DNA of 26,052 nt, from contig PLYD01000247.1 in assembly GCA_003151665.1 (NCBI GenBank), forward strand, positions 1 to 26,052, given 5' to 3'. The position numbers and the translations under genes are program-made. Below the pieces are notes generated by a model. It saw only the letters and a list, made by a program, of their open reading frames with translations, made no database searches and was not told the DNA's origin. Of the stretch, positions 1-7,156 are shown one piece after another (the first letter of the stretch is position 1; the number at the start of each line of letters is the position of its first letter). This DNA comes from Candidatus Dormiibacterota bacterium (GTDB taxonomy: Bacteria; Chloroflexota; Dormibacteria; Dormibacterales; Dormibacteraceae).

Positions 1-542
1 GCGGCCACATTCGGGGCACGCTGGGTCTGATGCCGCTGCTGGCGCAGGTGCTGGACAAGGTTTCGATTCCTGTGCTGGGCGCGGGTGGCATCGGCAGTGG
101 GCGCGGCGTCGCCGCGGTGCTGGCATCGGGCGCTGCGGGCGTGCGCATGGGCACTCGGTTCATCGCGGCCGCCGAGTCCAACGCGCATCCCGACTACGTG
201 AGGGCGATCATCTCCGCGCAGGCCGAGGACAGCATTCGCACCAACCGATTCGAGGTCGAGTGCCCGTTGTGTCCTTCAACCCATGGCGTTCTGAGGTCGG
301 CGCTCGACGCCGCCGAGGCCTTCGACGGTTCGTTTGTCGCTGAGCTGAACGGCGAACCCATCGCCAAGTTCCGCGGCATCGTCCCCTTCAAAGGCTTCAC
401 CGGCAACATCGGCGCGATGGCGTGCTACGCCGGGCAGTCGGTGGGCGAGGTGCGGGGCGTGCAGCCCGCGGCAGAGATCGTCGCGGAGCTGGCCGAGCAG
501 GCCGAGAGGCTCCTCAAAGGCACCGCGACCGCGACCGTCTAG
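1..542 (+). CDS. Nitronate monooxygenase / 2-nitropropane dioxygenase-like FMN oxidoreductase, 3' part
   Basis: The gene is cut by the left edge, so only about 180 C-terminal residues are visible. The open frame is entered at base 3, upstream of the first ATG at 30, and reads through a GGHIRG-like loop that matches the catalytic-histidine loop of class I nitronate monooxygenases. It continues into a TIM-barrel FMN-phosphate motif (IPVLGAGGIGSGRG), then GAAGVRMGTRF, and ends with the family's GQSVG segment. Family members oxidise alkyl nitronates with FMN and O2, but many relatives are annotated only as NAD(P)H-dependent flavin oxidoreductases or enoyl reductases, so the substrate is not settled here. 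It converges with the next gene, with 10 bases between their stop codons. The family assignment is firm; the exact reaction is not. Confidence 0.85.
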   Translation, partial: GHIRGTLGLMPLLAQVLDKVSIPVLGAGGIGSGRGVAAVLASGAAGVRMGTRFIAAAESNAHPDYVRAIISAQAEDSIRTNRFEVECPLCPSTHGVLRSALDAAEAFDGSFVAELNGEPIAKFRGIVPFKGFTGNIGAMACYAGQSVGEVRGVQPAAEIVAELAEQAERLLKGTATATV

Positions 543-552
543 CGGCGGGGGC

Positions 553-1770
553 CTAGGCCTTCGACTTCAGGCAGTCGTAGATGAGGTTGTAGCCGAACGA
601 GCCACCAGAGGTCGTGAGCGCCGCCGTCCATGTTCCTTTGAGGTAGTACTTCTTGCTGCCGTCGACCGTGAAGGTATAGGCGCACGTGCCGCTGGCGGCC
701 ACCTTTCCCGCGTCGGAGTTGACCACCAGCTTCATGTTCTTGGTCGGGTCGCTTGTGAGCGTGTAGACGTACCTCGTGTAGTACACGTCACCGTAGCCGG
801 GCATGGTGATGAAGTAGATGAAGCCCGGTTTGTTAGGCGCGTCGTAGGTATGACCCAGGCAGAACTCGGCGGCGTTCGTCGCTTTGACGCAGAGGTTGAA
901 CGCGTCCTTGATGGCTGTCTTGGCGGCTGCCACCGCCTTCGCGCTGATCGTGCTCGGAAAGACGACAGCAGTTCCGGCCACGATGGTGTCCGCGTCCAGC
1001 GAAGCCTTGTCATAGAGATCGGTGGCGTCCATCGCCACCTTGTGGAAGCCCTGGATCACCTGGATGTCCTTGAGGGCGCCCTGGGGCAGCGTCAGGCCAT
1101 CGACTGCGATGCTGCCTGGCTGGTTGGGCAGCGTCAGGTTGATCGAGGCGAACGGGATGTCGACGCGCCAGGAGTTGTAGAAGTTGTAACGGACGCGCGC
1201 GAGGTCGCGGTGAACCGTGAAAGCCTGCACCACGTGATGCCCCGCCCAGGTCATCGTCACGTTGACCGTGCTGGTGTTGGTATCGACGATGGTCGTCGAC
1301 GCGACCTTGACGTCCTGGAGGTCGGTGTTCTGCGGGATCGCCAGCATCGCGCTCAGACCGCCCTCGTTGAAGTACTGGCTGTAGGAGCCGTCGCCTTTGA
1401 GGTAGTTGGCGTTGGCGATCATGTAGGCGGTGTTGCCGCTCTTCTGGGCGGCGAAGTAGTCGGTCACGGTCCTATCAGCGCTGTAGGTGCTGGCTAGCGA
1501 TGCATTGGCAAGCACGGCGCCCACGCCGCCTGCCGCCAGGAGCAGCACCACGATGAGGCCGATGATCAGGAGCAGCCGGCCGGTCTGGCGCGGCTTGGCC
1601 GGTGGGGAAGCTACCGGGTAGGGCGCGTATTCGGGGGCCGCGTATGCGGGGGGTGGGGAGTAGGCGGGCTGCGGGTCGACGACCGGCTGCGGCGCCTCGA
1701 CGGCGGGCTGTGCCTCACCGCTCGTTACGTCTCCGGTGGTCCCTGGCTCGGCGGGGTTTTGGCCCTCCAC
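553..1770 (-). CDS. Single-pass membrane protein with Pro-rich N-terminus and extracytoplasmic domain, function unknown
   Basis: About 405 residues from a GTG at 1770. The frame stays open up to 2052, but that extension overlaps the neighbouring nitroreductase gene and has shadow-like composition, so the shorter start is chosen; GGAAAGG lies just upstream of the GTG. Residues 1-62 are rich in Pro, Ala and Tyr (PAYSPPPAYAAPEYAPY). Residues about 65-87 form one hydrophobic helix. The remaining 315 residues are a probable exported domain with many Thr, Ser, Tyr and Asn. Four cysteines lie in the C-terminal half (two about 14 residues apart, one in GTCAYTF, one near the C-terminus), enough for two disulfides. 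The start of the exported part (TDYFAAQKSGNTAYM) resembles NTF2-like or DUF4878-type folds, but this is weak. I do not recognise a named family. Confidence 0.7.
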   Translation of the reverse strand: MEGQNPAEPGTTGDVTSGEAQPAVEAPQPVVDPQPAYSPPPAYAAPEYAPYPVASPPAKPRQTGRLLLIIGLIVVLLLAAGGVGAVLANASLASTYSADRTVTDYFAAQKSGNTAYMIANANYLKGDGSYSQYFNEGGLSAMLAIPQNTDLQDVKVASTTIVDTNTSTVNVTMTWAGHHVVQAFTVHRDLARVRYNFYNSWRVDIPFASINLTLPNQPGSIAVDGLTLPQGALKDIQVIQGFHKVAMDATDLYDKASLDADTIVAGTAVVFPSTISAKAVAAAKTAIKDAFNLCVKATNAAEFCLGHTYDAPNKPGFIYFITMPGYGDVYYTRYVYTLTSDPTKNMKLVVNSDAGKVAASGTCAYTFTVDGSKKYYLKGTWTAALTTSGGSFGYNLIYDCLKSKA

Positions 1771-1850
1771 GTCCTTTCCGGCGCCACGATACTCCCGAAG
1801 GGGGCGGCAGAACGCCGCCTTAAGCGGTCGCTTGGCCTTCGGCTGGCTCC

Positions 1851-2306
1851 TTAGAAAGTCACCTCGATCAGGGGGCTCGTCCCGACCATGTTTTCCAGGT
1901 CCTTGCGCTTCCAGATCTTGGCGATGTGGGGGAGGACCTGGCGCCGCTCCGCGTCCTCGCTGATGACCCGGGCGGTGGCCGGGAGGTCGGCGTTCACAGG
2001 GCCCTTCAAGTGGAAGGTGAAGTAGGGGTCCTTCTTGAGATTGGCCAGCCAACCGCGGGGGAATCCGGGCATGCCGCTGATATAGGTCCGGCCGTCGATT
2101 TTGTGGAACACGATCTCGATTCGACGGGGCGTGCCGGACTTGGCGCCGGACGTCGTGATGTCAATCACGCCGCCGTGGGAGAGGGCTTTGCTGATGTCGG
2201 GGGTAAGGGTGGCTTTGTTGTTCACAACTTCTACAACTCGGCCTGGGAGGGTTTGATTCACGGGGGCGGTGCCTACCTGGACATCCCCTCCGGCCCTTCG
2301 GGCCAC
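1851..2306 (-). CDS. Deazaflavin (F420)-dependent nitroreductase family protein (Ddn/DUF385-like)
   Basis: Up to 151 residues. The core has the family landmarks: ITTSGAKSGTPRR, then DGRTYISGMPG, then the WLANLKKDPYFTFHL strand-helix that matches the usual W-NL-ANP-V pattern. Family members bind coenzyme F420 or, in some branches, FMN, haem or fatty acids; in mycobacteria they act as F420H2-dependent quinone reductases. The start is uncertain. The longest frame begins with GTG at 2306, inside a hairpin repeat and directly behind GGGGAG. In-frame GTGs at 2261 and 2225 would give about 136 and 124 residues, closer to many relatives. No F420 biosynthesis gene is in the window, so cofactor use is inferred from the family. 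Confidence 0.75.
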   Translation of the reverse strand: MARRAGGDVQVGTAPVNQTLPGRVVEVVNNKATLTPDISKALSHGGVIDITTSGAKSGTPRRIEIVFHKIDGRTYISGMPGFPRGWLANLKKDPYFTFHLKGPVNADLPATARVISEDAERRQVLPHIAKIWKRKDLENMVGTSPLIEVTF

Positions 2307-2326
2307 CTCCCCGGCGAGCGGGGAGG
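2292..2326. repeat. Tandem GC-rich hairpins, REP-like intergenic repeat
   Basis: Two hairpins lie back to back. The first is GGCCC-TTC-GGGCC at 2292-2304. The second is CCTCCCC (2306-2312) pairing with GGGGAGG (2320-2326) across a 7-base loop. They sit between divergent genes, where no terminator is needed, and no T-run follows on either strand. Paired hairpins of this sequence style (a GGCCC/GGGCC stem next to a CCTCCCC/GGGGAGG stem) are typical of dispersed REP-type repeats in GC-rich bacteria. Copy number in this genome cannot be seen from one window. Confidence 0.5.
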
Positions 2327-2332
2327 ACTCGT

Positions 2333-2359
2333 TTGGAATATTCGTGAAGTAGGTAATAT
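2333..2359 (+). promoter_or_regulatory. Candidate promoter of the marR-emrB operon
   Basis: TAATAT at 2354-2359 is a good -10 box. TTGGAA at 2333-2338 is an acceptable -35 at 15-base spacing. A transcript would begin near 2366, inside the palindrome at 2360-2371, which fits repression by the MarR product. This is an unusually AT-rich patch for the window. Confidence 0.5.
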
Positions 2360-2371
2360 TGAAGTACTTCA
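2360..2371. promoter_or_regulatory. Palindromic operator candidate for the MarR repressor
   Basis: TGAAGTACTTCA is a perfect 12-base inverted repeat. It lies immediately after the candidate -10 box and just before the first possible marR start. A related half-site, GTGAAGTAG, lies at 2344-2352, and AATATT precedes each copy (2337-2342 and 2355-2360). Position over the transcription start is the classic location for an autoregulating MarR-family operator. Binding is inferred. Confidence 0.55.
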
Positions 2372-2440
2372 GAGATGCACGAGCCCTTTATCGAGACCGA
2401 CGCGACCGGCTGTTTCTATGACCGCCGAGTTCGCGATCGC

Positions 2441-2908
2441 ATGAAGCAGGACGTACCCGCTGACGAGGCCGACTCCACGGAGGCCCTCGCCGCCCTGCGG
2501 ACCGCCTCTCATGCCCTCCACACCGCCATGGACCGCTGGCTCGAGCACCACGGCCTGAGCGAGGGGCGGATGGGCGTCCTCTGGCGCCTGCGCCACAAAG
2601 AATCGATGACGCTGGGCGACCTCGCCGAGGAGCTCGACGTCAGCCCGCGCAACATCACCGGCCTGGTCGACCACCTCGAGGCAGACGGCCTCATCGAGCG
2701 CTTTCCCGACCCCGAGGACCGCCGCGCGACCCGCGTGCGCCTCACACCGGCCGCCAAGCAAAAGATGGCCGCCGTCAAGGAGCAAATGGCTGACCAGAGC
2801 AGTGGCCTGGTTGCAGGGTTCACCAACGACGAGCTGAAGGAGCTCCGCCACCTCTGTCTGAAATTAGTCCGCAATCTAACTGCAAGCAAGGAGCTCGAAA
2901 AGGTATGA
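2441..2908 (+). CDS. MarR-family transcriptional regulator
   Basis: About 155 residues from ATG 2441. An in-frame ATG at 2375 would add 22 residues with no family character and would start next to the operator, so 2441 is preferred without strong RBS evidence. It has the MarR winged helix: helix-turn-helix SMTLGDLAEELDVSPRNIT, recognition helix ITGLVDHLEADGLIER, and the wing motif DPEDRRATRVRLT, whose DxRxxxVxLT core is diagnostic. It overlaps the efflux gene downstream by ATGA, so the two are co-translated. The role inferred is ligand-relieved repression of its own operon through the palindrome at 2360-2371. The ligand is unknown. Confidence 0.9.
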   Translation: MKQDVPADEADSTEALAALRTASHALHTAMDRWLEHHGLSEGRMGVLWRLRHKESMTLGDLAEELDVSPRNITGLVDHLEADGLIERFPDPEDRRATRVRLTPAAKQKMAAVKEQMADQSSGLVAGFTNDELKELRHLCLKLVRNLTASKELEKV

Positions 2909-4566
2909 CCGAAATGTTGGAGATGCCGCGTCGCCGATTGATCCTCGTCACCGTTGGCGTCATGCTGGCGTTGCTTCTGGCCGCGCTCGACCAGACCATC
3001 GTCGGCACCGCGATGCCGAGGATCATCGCCGAGCTCAACGGCTTCGACCGCTACGCCTGGGTCACCACCGCGTACCTGCTCACCTCCACCATCACGGTCC
3101 CGATCGCGGGCAAGCTGGGCGACCTGTTCGGCCGCAAGCCTTTCATCATCGCCGGCATGGCCGGTTTCATGGCGATGAGCTGGCTTTGCGGACTCAGCCA
3201 AAACATGACGGAGCTGATCCTCTTCCGCGGTGCGCAAGGCCTCTTCGGCGGCGTGCTGTTCGCCTCGGTCTTCACCGTTCTCGCCGACATCTTCACCCCG
3301 CAGACCAGGGCCCGAATGCAGGGCGTCTTTGGTGGCGTGTTCGGCCTCGCGTCGATCATCGGCCCGACGGCGGGCGGCTTCATCACCGACAACTGGGGCT
3401 GGCGCTGGGTGTTCTACGTGAACCTCCCCGTCGGCGTGCTTGGCATCGCGCTGCTCGCGATGTTCCTGCCCTTCGTTCGGACCAAGGCCTCGTGGCGCAA
3501 CATCGACTTCGCCGGCGCCGGCCTTCTGGCGCTCGGCCTGACCCCGATCCTGATCGCCCTTTCCAGCACAACCACCTACGGATGGACCAGCTGGCAGACC
3601 CTGGTGCCGCTGATCGGTGGCATCGTGGTCCTCCTCATCTTCATCTGGGTTGAGCTGCGCGAGAAGGAGCCGATCGTCCCGATTCACCTCTTCCGGAACC
3701 GCGCCTACGCGGTGTCGATCCTGATCGGATTCATCATGTCCTTCGGGATGTTCGGCACGATCATCTTCGTGCCGCTGATCTACCAGGGCGTCCTTGGCAT
3801 CAGCGCCACCAACTCCGGGGCGTTGATCACGCCGCTGATGTTCGGACTGATCGGTGCCAGCGTCCTCACCGGCCAGCTCATGGTTCGCATCAAGCGCTAC
3901 CAGTACCTGGGCACCGTCGGCGCGGCCGTCACGGCCATGGGGATGTACCTGCTTTCTGAAATCACGGTTCACTCGACCCAGCTCCAGGTCACCGCCTCGC
4001 TGGTGTTCGTCGGCATCGGCCTCGGCGTGACGATGCCCCTCTACATCCAGGCGGTACAGAGCGCGGTCGACCGCAAGTTCCTCGGTGTCGTGACGAGCAA
4101 CATCCAGTTCTTCCGCAACGTCGGTGGCACGATCGCGACCGCGATCTTCGGTTCGATCCTGGCCAGCCGGCTGGGTCCGAACATCCAGAGCCAGGTCGCT
4201 GCCCTCAACCTGCCGGCGTCCGCCACGAGCGCTTTCAAGATTGGCGGCCAGAGCGCGCAGCAGATCTTCAATCCCGCCACCCTTGCAGCTGCGCGCGCGG
4301 CATTGCCCGCGGCGGCACAACCTGTGTTCGACCAGGTGATCGTGGCCGTGAAGGCGGGCCTTGCGCTGACGCTGCATGAGATGTTCCTCATCGGCACCGT
4401 CGCGATCCTCATCTCGCTCGTGGTCTCGCTCTTCATGCCGACCGTGCCGTTGCTGGCGGCGAAGAAGAGGCCGGGGACGCAACTGGGCGAGGGATCGCCG
4501 GTCTCCCAGAGCGAAGACGAGGTCGAAGAGGAAACCAGAGAGCTGGAGCCGGCGCAAGCCTCTTAA
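2905..4566 (+). CDS. DHA2 (EmrB/QacA-type) 14-TM MFS drug:proton antiporter
   Basis: 553 residues, full family length. Motif D1 (LDQTIVGTAMP, Asp29) is in helix 1. Motif A (GKLGDLFGRKP) lies at about 69-79. Helix 5 carries motif C (GLASIIGPTAGG). It is followed by the EmrB-type WRWVFYVNLPVG. About 14 hydrophobic segments are visible, ending near residue 515. The C-terminal 40 residues are charged and acidic (EDEVEEETRELE). The ATG overlaps the marR stop by 4 bases. Family members export hydrophobic drugs or cations in exchange for protons; the adjacent MarR implies a substrate-induced efflux pump. The substrate cannot be read from sequence. Confidence 0.93.
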   Translation: MTEMLEMPRRRLILVTVGVMLALLLAALDQTIVGTAMPRIIAELNGFDRYAWVTTAYLLTSTITVPIAGKLGDLFGRKPFIIAGMAGFMAMSWLCGLSQNMTELILFRGAQGLFGGVLFASVFTVLADIFTPQTRARMQGVFGGVFGLASIIGPTAGGFITDNWGWRWVFYVNLPVGVLGIALLAMFLPFVRTKASWRNIDFAGAGLLALGLTPILIALSSTTTYGWTSWQTLVPLIGGIVVLLIFIWVELREKEPIVPIHLFRNRAYAVSILIGFIMSFGMFGTIIFVPLIYQGVLGISATNSGALITPLMFGLIGASVLTGQLMVRIKRYQYLGTVGAAVTAMGMYLLSEITVHSTQLQVTASLVFVGIGLGVTMPLYIQAVQSAVDRKFLGVVTSNIQFFRNVGGTIATAIFGSILASRLGPNIQSQVAALNLPASATSAFKIGGQSAQQIFNPATLAAARAALPAAAQPVFDQVIVAVKAGLALTLHEMFLIGTVAILISLVVSLFMPTVPLLAAKKRPGTQLGEGSPVSQSEDEVEEETRELEPAQAS

Positions 4567-4613
4567 GCGGTAGCCGTCGAGTCGCGGCGGATCCAGCGCA
4601 AGCTAGTGTCGCT

Positions 4614-5252
4614 ATGCGGTCGTCTAGCGTCTTCAGCGTTGCAATAGCGATCGTCCTGGCCGGCTGCAGTGGCACTACAGCCAAGGTCCCGCCCGCCGCG
4701 GCGATCACCGCCCCTCACGCCGCGTCGGCCGGCTACACGGTCTCAGCCATTCTGGAGTCCTATCCCGATGGCACCGCCACGGCTTGCTACTTGATCAACC
4801 TGTCCTTCCCGGGTGACTGCTCAGGTGTTCCGATTTCCGGGCTCGGCAACGCGCGCCTCCCGTTCGACCAGGTAGCGATGACCAGAGGCGCTTATCTCAC
4901 TCCAACGATGCGACTGATCGGAACGTGGAGTGGCACCTCGCTCGCCTTGAGCCTTCCGCCGGTGCATTCCGCGACCGCCACCAGCCCAATTGAAGTCTGG
5001 TCGGCAAGCAAACCTCCGGCGGTCGCCCAGATGGTGGCCGGCTCGACCACCCCGGCCGGCTTTCGGGACCAGCAGGTTTTGATGGCCGACCTTCCCGATC
5101 TCCAGGCGCGAGGCATTCTCGTGATGGGGAACGGCTTTGACGATGCCGGCCTGTTTATCCTCGTCGCGGCGGGAGACCCGGCGACGGTGGATCTATTGCG
5201 CTCCCGCTACCGCGTCCAAAAGATCTATTCCTGGCTTAACCCGACCCCTTAG
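4614..5252 (+). CDS. Putative lipoprotein, function unknown
   Basis: 212 residues with a type II signal peptide: MRSSS, then the hydrophobic segment VFSVAIAIVLAGC, with the lipobox LAGC placing the lipidated Cys at residue 18. The mature part has no domain I recognise. It contains a cysteine pair (about residues 59 and 69) that could form a disulfide, and a C-terminal stretch (DLPDLQARGILVMG) that looks like a compact alpha/beta fold. There is no convincing Shine-Dalgarno; TAGTGT at 4604-4609 is only 4 bases from the ATG, too close to count as good leaderless evidence. It is separated by 47 bases from the efflux gene and followed by a hairpin terminator. Confidence 0.75.
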   Translation: MRSSSVFSVAIAIVLAGCSGTTAKVPPAAAITAPHAASAGYTVSAILESYPDGTATACYLINLSFPGDCSGVPISGLGNARLPFDQVAMTRGAYLTPTMRLIGTWSGTSLALSLPPVHSATATSPIEVWSASKPPAVAQMVAGSTTPAGFRDQQVLMADLPDLQARGILVMGNGFDDAGLFILVAAGDPATVDLLRSRYRVQKIYSWLNPTP

Positions 5253-5271
5253 CCGGCCGTCAGGCCGGTTT
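5253..5271 (+). terminator. Short hairpin terminator between convergent genes
   Basis: A perfect CCGGCC-GTCA-GGCCGG stem-loop begins at the base after the lipoprotein stop and is followed by TTT. It also lies directly behind the stop codon of the minus-strand gene that ends at 5270, so it could serve both. The T-run is short, so efficiency is uncertain. Confidence 0.55.
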
Positions 5272-5530
5272 ACGACGCGCGCTTGGCTTTCACCGGGCGC
5301 CGGACTTTTCGCCTTCTTGGGAGGTCTGGGTTTTCCATCACCTCTGCGAACCGCTCCCATCTAAGTGTTGTTGGCGTTGCCCTGTTTCGCTTGGGCCACC
5401 AGTCGACAGAGCCTCGGCTGATCCGCAGCTCGCCCATCTTGCCGTGCTCGTTGGACACGACCAGGACGATGTCTTTGCTCTTGAGGTCCATCCGCAGGCC
5501 GCGACCAAAAGCGATCTCGACTTTGTACAT
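5270..5530 (-). CDS. Small basic conserved hypothetical protein
   Basis: 86 residues from ATG 5530. The N-terminal half alternates hydrophobic and charged residues as in a small beta-rich fold. The central segment GELRISRGSVDWWPKRN followed by LRWERFAEVME resembles a small uncharacterised family found in actinobacteria and relatives; I know of no function for it. The last 20 residues are strongly basic (RRRKVRRPVKAKR) and may bind nucleic acid or be disordered. There is no Shine-Dalgarno. TAGAGT lies at 5537-5542 on the minus strand, 6 bases before the ATG. Confidence 0.7.
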   Translation of the reverse strand: MYKVEIAFGRGLRMDLKSKDIVLVVSNEHGKMGELRISRGSVDWWPKRNRATPTTLRWERFAEVMENPDLPRRRKVRRPVKAKRAS

Positions 5531-5536
5531 CGGCTC

Positions 5537-5542
5537 ACTCTA
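5537..5542 (-). promoter_or_regulatory. Possible -10 box of a leaderless transcript
   Basis: On the minus strand TAGAGT ends 6 bases before the ATG at 5530 and no SD sequence intervenes. The -10-to-start distance is slightly shorter than for the other leaderless candidates in this window, so support is weaker. Confidence 0.35.
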
Positions 5543-5698
5543 GCCCCGGATGTGCGGCGGTAGACGCCCAGCCCCAAAAGGCTTGCGACCTCGGGGCCTT
5601 GCGCGCAGGCTGCCCGCAACATGGCCAGCCTCTGGCCCTCTTCCTTACTAATGGTCTTCAAACCGTTCTGACCTCGACAGCCCAGGAGGCGCTTTGCA

Positions 5699-6271
5699 AT
5701 GGTTCAGCTGACACCCGCCGGTTGGTCACCGGACTCGAACTGGTTCTGGGACGGCCGCGCGCGGCAGGACGCGATATCGCCCGACGGCAAGTGGCGCTTC
5801 GACGGGAAGGATTGGAAGCGCTTCAGGAGCAAGCGCACAGCGATGCCCATCGCCCCTCTCTACGTAGCCGCACCAGCGCCCGCCGCACCAGTTGCCCCAA
5901 TCGAGATGCCTTCGTGGGTGGCCGCGTCAGAGGTCGAGCGGATCGTCAAAGACAAGCAAGAGGCGGCGGCATACGCGGCGGTCCCTGTGATCCCGCCGCC
6001 CCCCGAGCTCGATTGGCGCAAGGCAGGCCGTTATATCCAGCACAGCAAGGAAGAGCGCGTCTACAAGTACTGGCAGTACGGTGGAACCAGCGTCGCGTAC
6101 TTCGTCATCAGCTTCTTGACCTGTTATCCCCTTGGGTTGTGGTTCATCTGGCGTACTGCGTGGCGGTTCCCGACGAAGGTCATGGCCTCGATTGGGGCGA
6201 CCTTTGTTCCGGTAGCCTTCTACTTCATAGCGGTGGGCAGTGGGCTGCTCCCTCAGGACTACCGCCGCTGA
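5699..6271 (+). CDS. Two-TM membrane protein with N-terminal tryptophan-rich repeats
   Basis: 190 residues. The start at ATG 5699 is supported by AGGAGG about 10 bases upstream. The N-terminus has two tandem W-DG units (SPDSNWFWDGRAR and ISPDGKWRFDGKDW) that resemble the short DUF2510-like and beta-propeller-like motifs often placed before membrane segments in Gram-positive-type proteins. A Pro/Ala linker (about residues 48-72) and a charged helix follow. Two hydrophobic segments (about 138-156 and 160-180) flank a short positively charged loop (WRTAWRFPTK). Enzymatic motifs are absent. It could be a small membrane sensor or scaffold, but no function can be assigned. Confidence 0.75.
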   Translation: MVQLTPAGWSPDSNWFWDGRARQDAISPDGKWRFDGKDWKRFRSKRTAMPIAPLYVAAPAPAAPVAPIEMPSWVAASEVERIVKDKQEAAAYAAVPVIPPPPELDWRKAGRYIQHSKEERVYKYWQYGGTSVAYFVISFLTCYPLGLWFIWRTAWRFPTKVMASIGATFVPVAFYFIAVGSGLLPQDYRR

Positions 6272-6376
6272 TGTTGGATCGGCCGGGTGCCCCATGGCGG
6301 GACCATGCGTGTAACAATCTGAGGTCCAGGATTGCAGCGGAAGCCCAGTGGCCCTCTGCGGTCAAAGGAGAATGCA

Positions 6377-7000
6377 ATGGTCCGAAAATCCCTGCTGATC
6401 GCCGCGGTCGTAGCTGCGCTGTTTGCGGTCTCGGCGCCCGCAACCGGTTTCGCAGCGTCGGGCTACAACGGAGCCGCAGCGGCGGCCTATGCCGACACCT
6501 ACTGGCAGACCTACAACCGCGCGTGGCCTTCCTTCGCGACCAGTGGCGGAGACTGCACGAACTTCGTATCGCAGGCGCTCCACGCGGGCGGCATCGCGAT
6601 GCGCCTTTCGCCCACGTACAGCGGTGATGCCGCCTGGTACATGGTGCAAAAGAAGCGCCGCTGGACCTACGCCCTGCCGTGGGTCAATGCCCAGGACAAC
6701 AGCATCTTCGCGCTCCAGCATCTGCCGGGCGTCACCCAGGTCGCGTCGTACTACGGCGTCGCGCCCGGGCAGAGGGTCGCGGATAACGCCACCCAGGGCG
6801 ACATCGTCCTGTATGACTTCAACAACGACGGCGTTTACGACCACGAGGCAATCGTCGTCGCCAACGATGGCACTTCGTGGGATCTGGTCGATGCTCATAC
6901 CAACAATCGCTACCACGCGTACTGGACTCTGGCCCAGTACAACGCAAGCTGGGCGACCACCCGCATGGTCGTGCTGCATATCCCAGCCACCACGAGCTAA
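6377..7000 (+). CDS. Secreted putative amidase-domain protein (Amidase_6 type)
   Basis: 207 residues from ATG 6377, chosen because AAAGGAG lies 7 bases upstream; the longer frame from 6332 has no RBS. Residues 1-27 are a signal peptide ending in an Ala-rich cleavage region. The mature protein matches the putative amidase domain family. A helix with alternating Ala and Tyr precedes GGDCTNFVSQAL (catalytic Cys60). Later come GDIVLYD and YDHEAIVV (His156), then DAHTNN (Asp172, Asn176). This is a Cys-His-Asp/Asn papain-like arrangement related to NlpC/P60. The substrate is presumed to be cell-wall peptide or another amide; this is family inference. It lies next to an HtrA protease gene, also extracytoplasmic. 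Confidence 0.85.
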   Translation: MVRKSLLIAAVVAALFAVSAPATGFAASGYNGAAAAAYADTYWQTYNRAWPSFATSGGDCTNFVSQALHAGGIAMRLSPTYSGDAAWYMVQKKRRWTYALPWVNAQDNSIFALQHLPGVTQVASYYGVAPGQRVADNATQGDIVLYDFNNDGVYDHEAIVVANDGTSWDLVDAHTNNRYHAYWTLAQYNASWATTRMVVLHIPATTS

Positions 7001-7156
7001 CTTCGGCGGCCAGTGTGAATATGAGACGAGCCTGGCCGGGCGACATGTTCGACGCCTTTCTCAGCAAACCGTAAGAATCCGTCCAGCAAGCTCAAAGGTT
7101 ACGAAGGCATCGTGTGGTCTAGAAATCCAATGGCGCACGATGCGGAGGTGAATCTC

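Noticed and set aside
1771..2052. Extension of the membrane protein at 553 upstream to 2052
   Set aside because: The extra residues are rich in Pro, Arg and Gly and overlap the nitroreductase gene; they look like antisense shadow.
2509..4557. Long minus-strand open frame opposite the marR-emrB operon
   Set aside because: Composition is dominated by Arg, Asp, His and Glu with no hydrophobic or motif pattern; it is the shadow of the plus-strand genes.
5338..5661. Minus-strand frame starting with TTG 5661, whose first 40 residues look gene-like
   Set aside because: Its second half is a frame-shifted shadow of the small protein at 5270-5530, no RBS or -10 box precedes it, and no family is recognisable.
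7001..7156. Gap of about 155 bases between the amidase and HtrA genes, checked for RNA or small ORFs
   Set aside because: No hairpin, tRNA-like structure or start with RBS was found apart from the HtrA RBS; it probably holds the promoter, but no box stands out.
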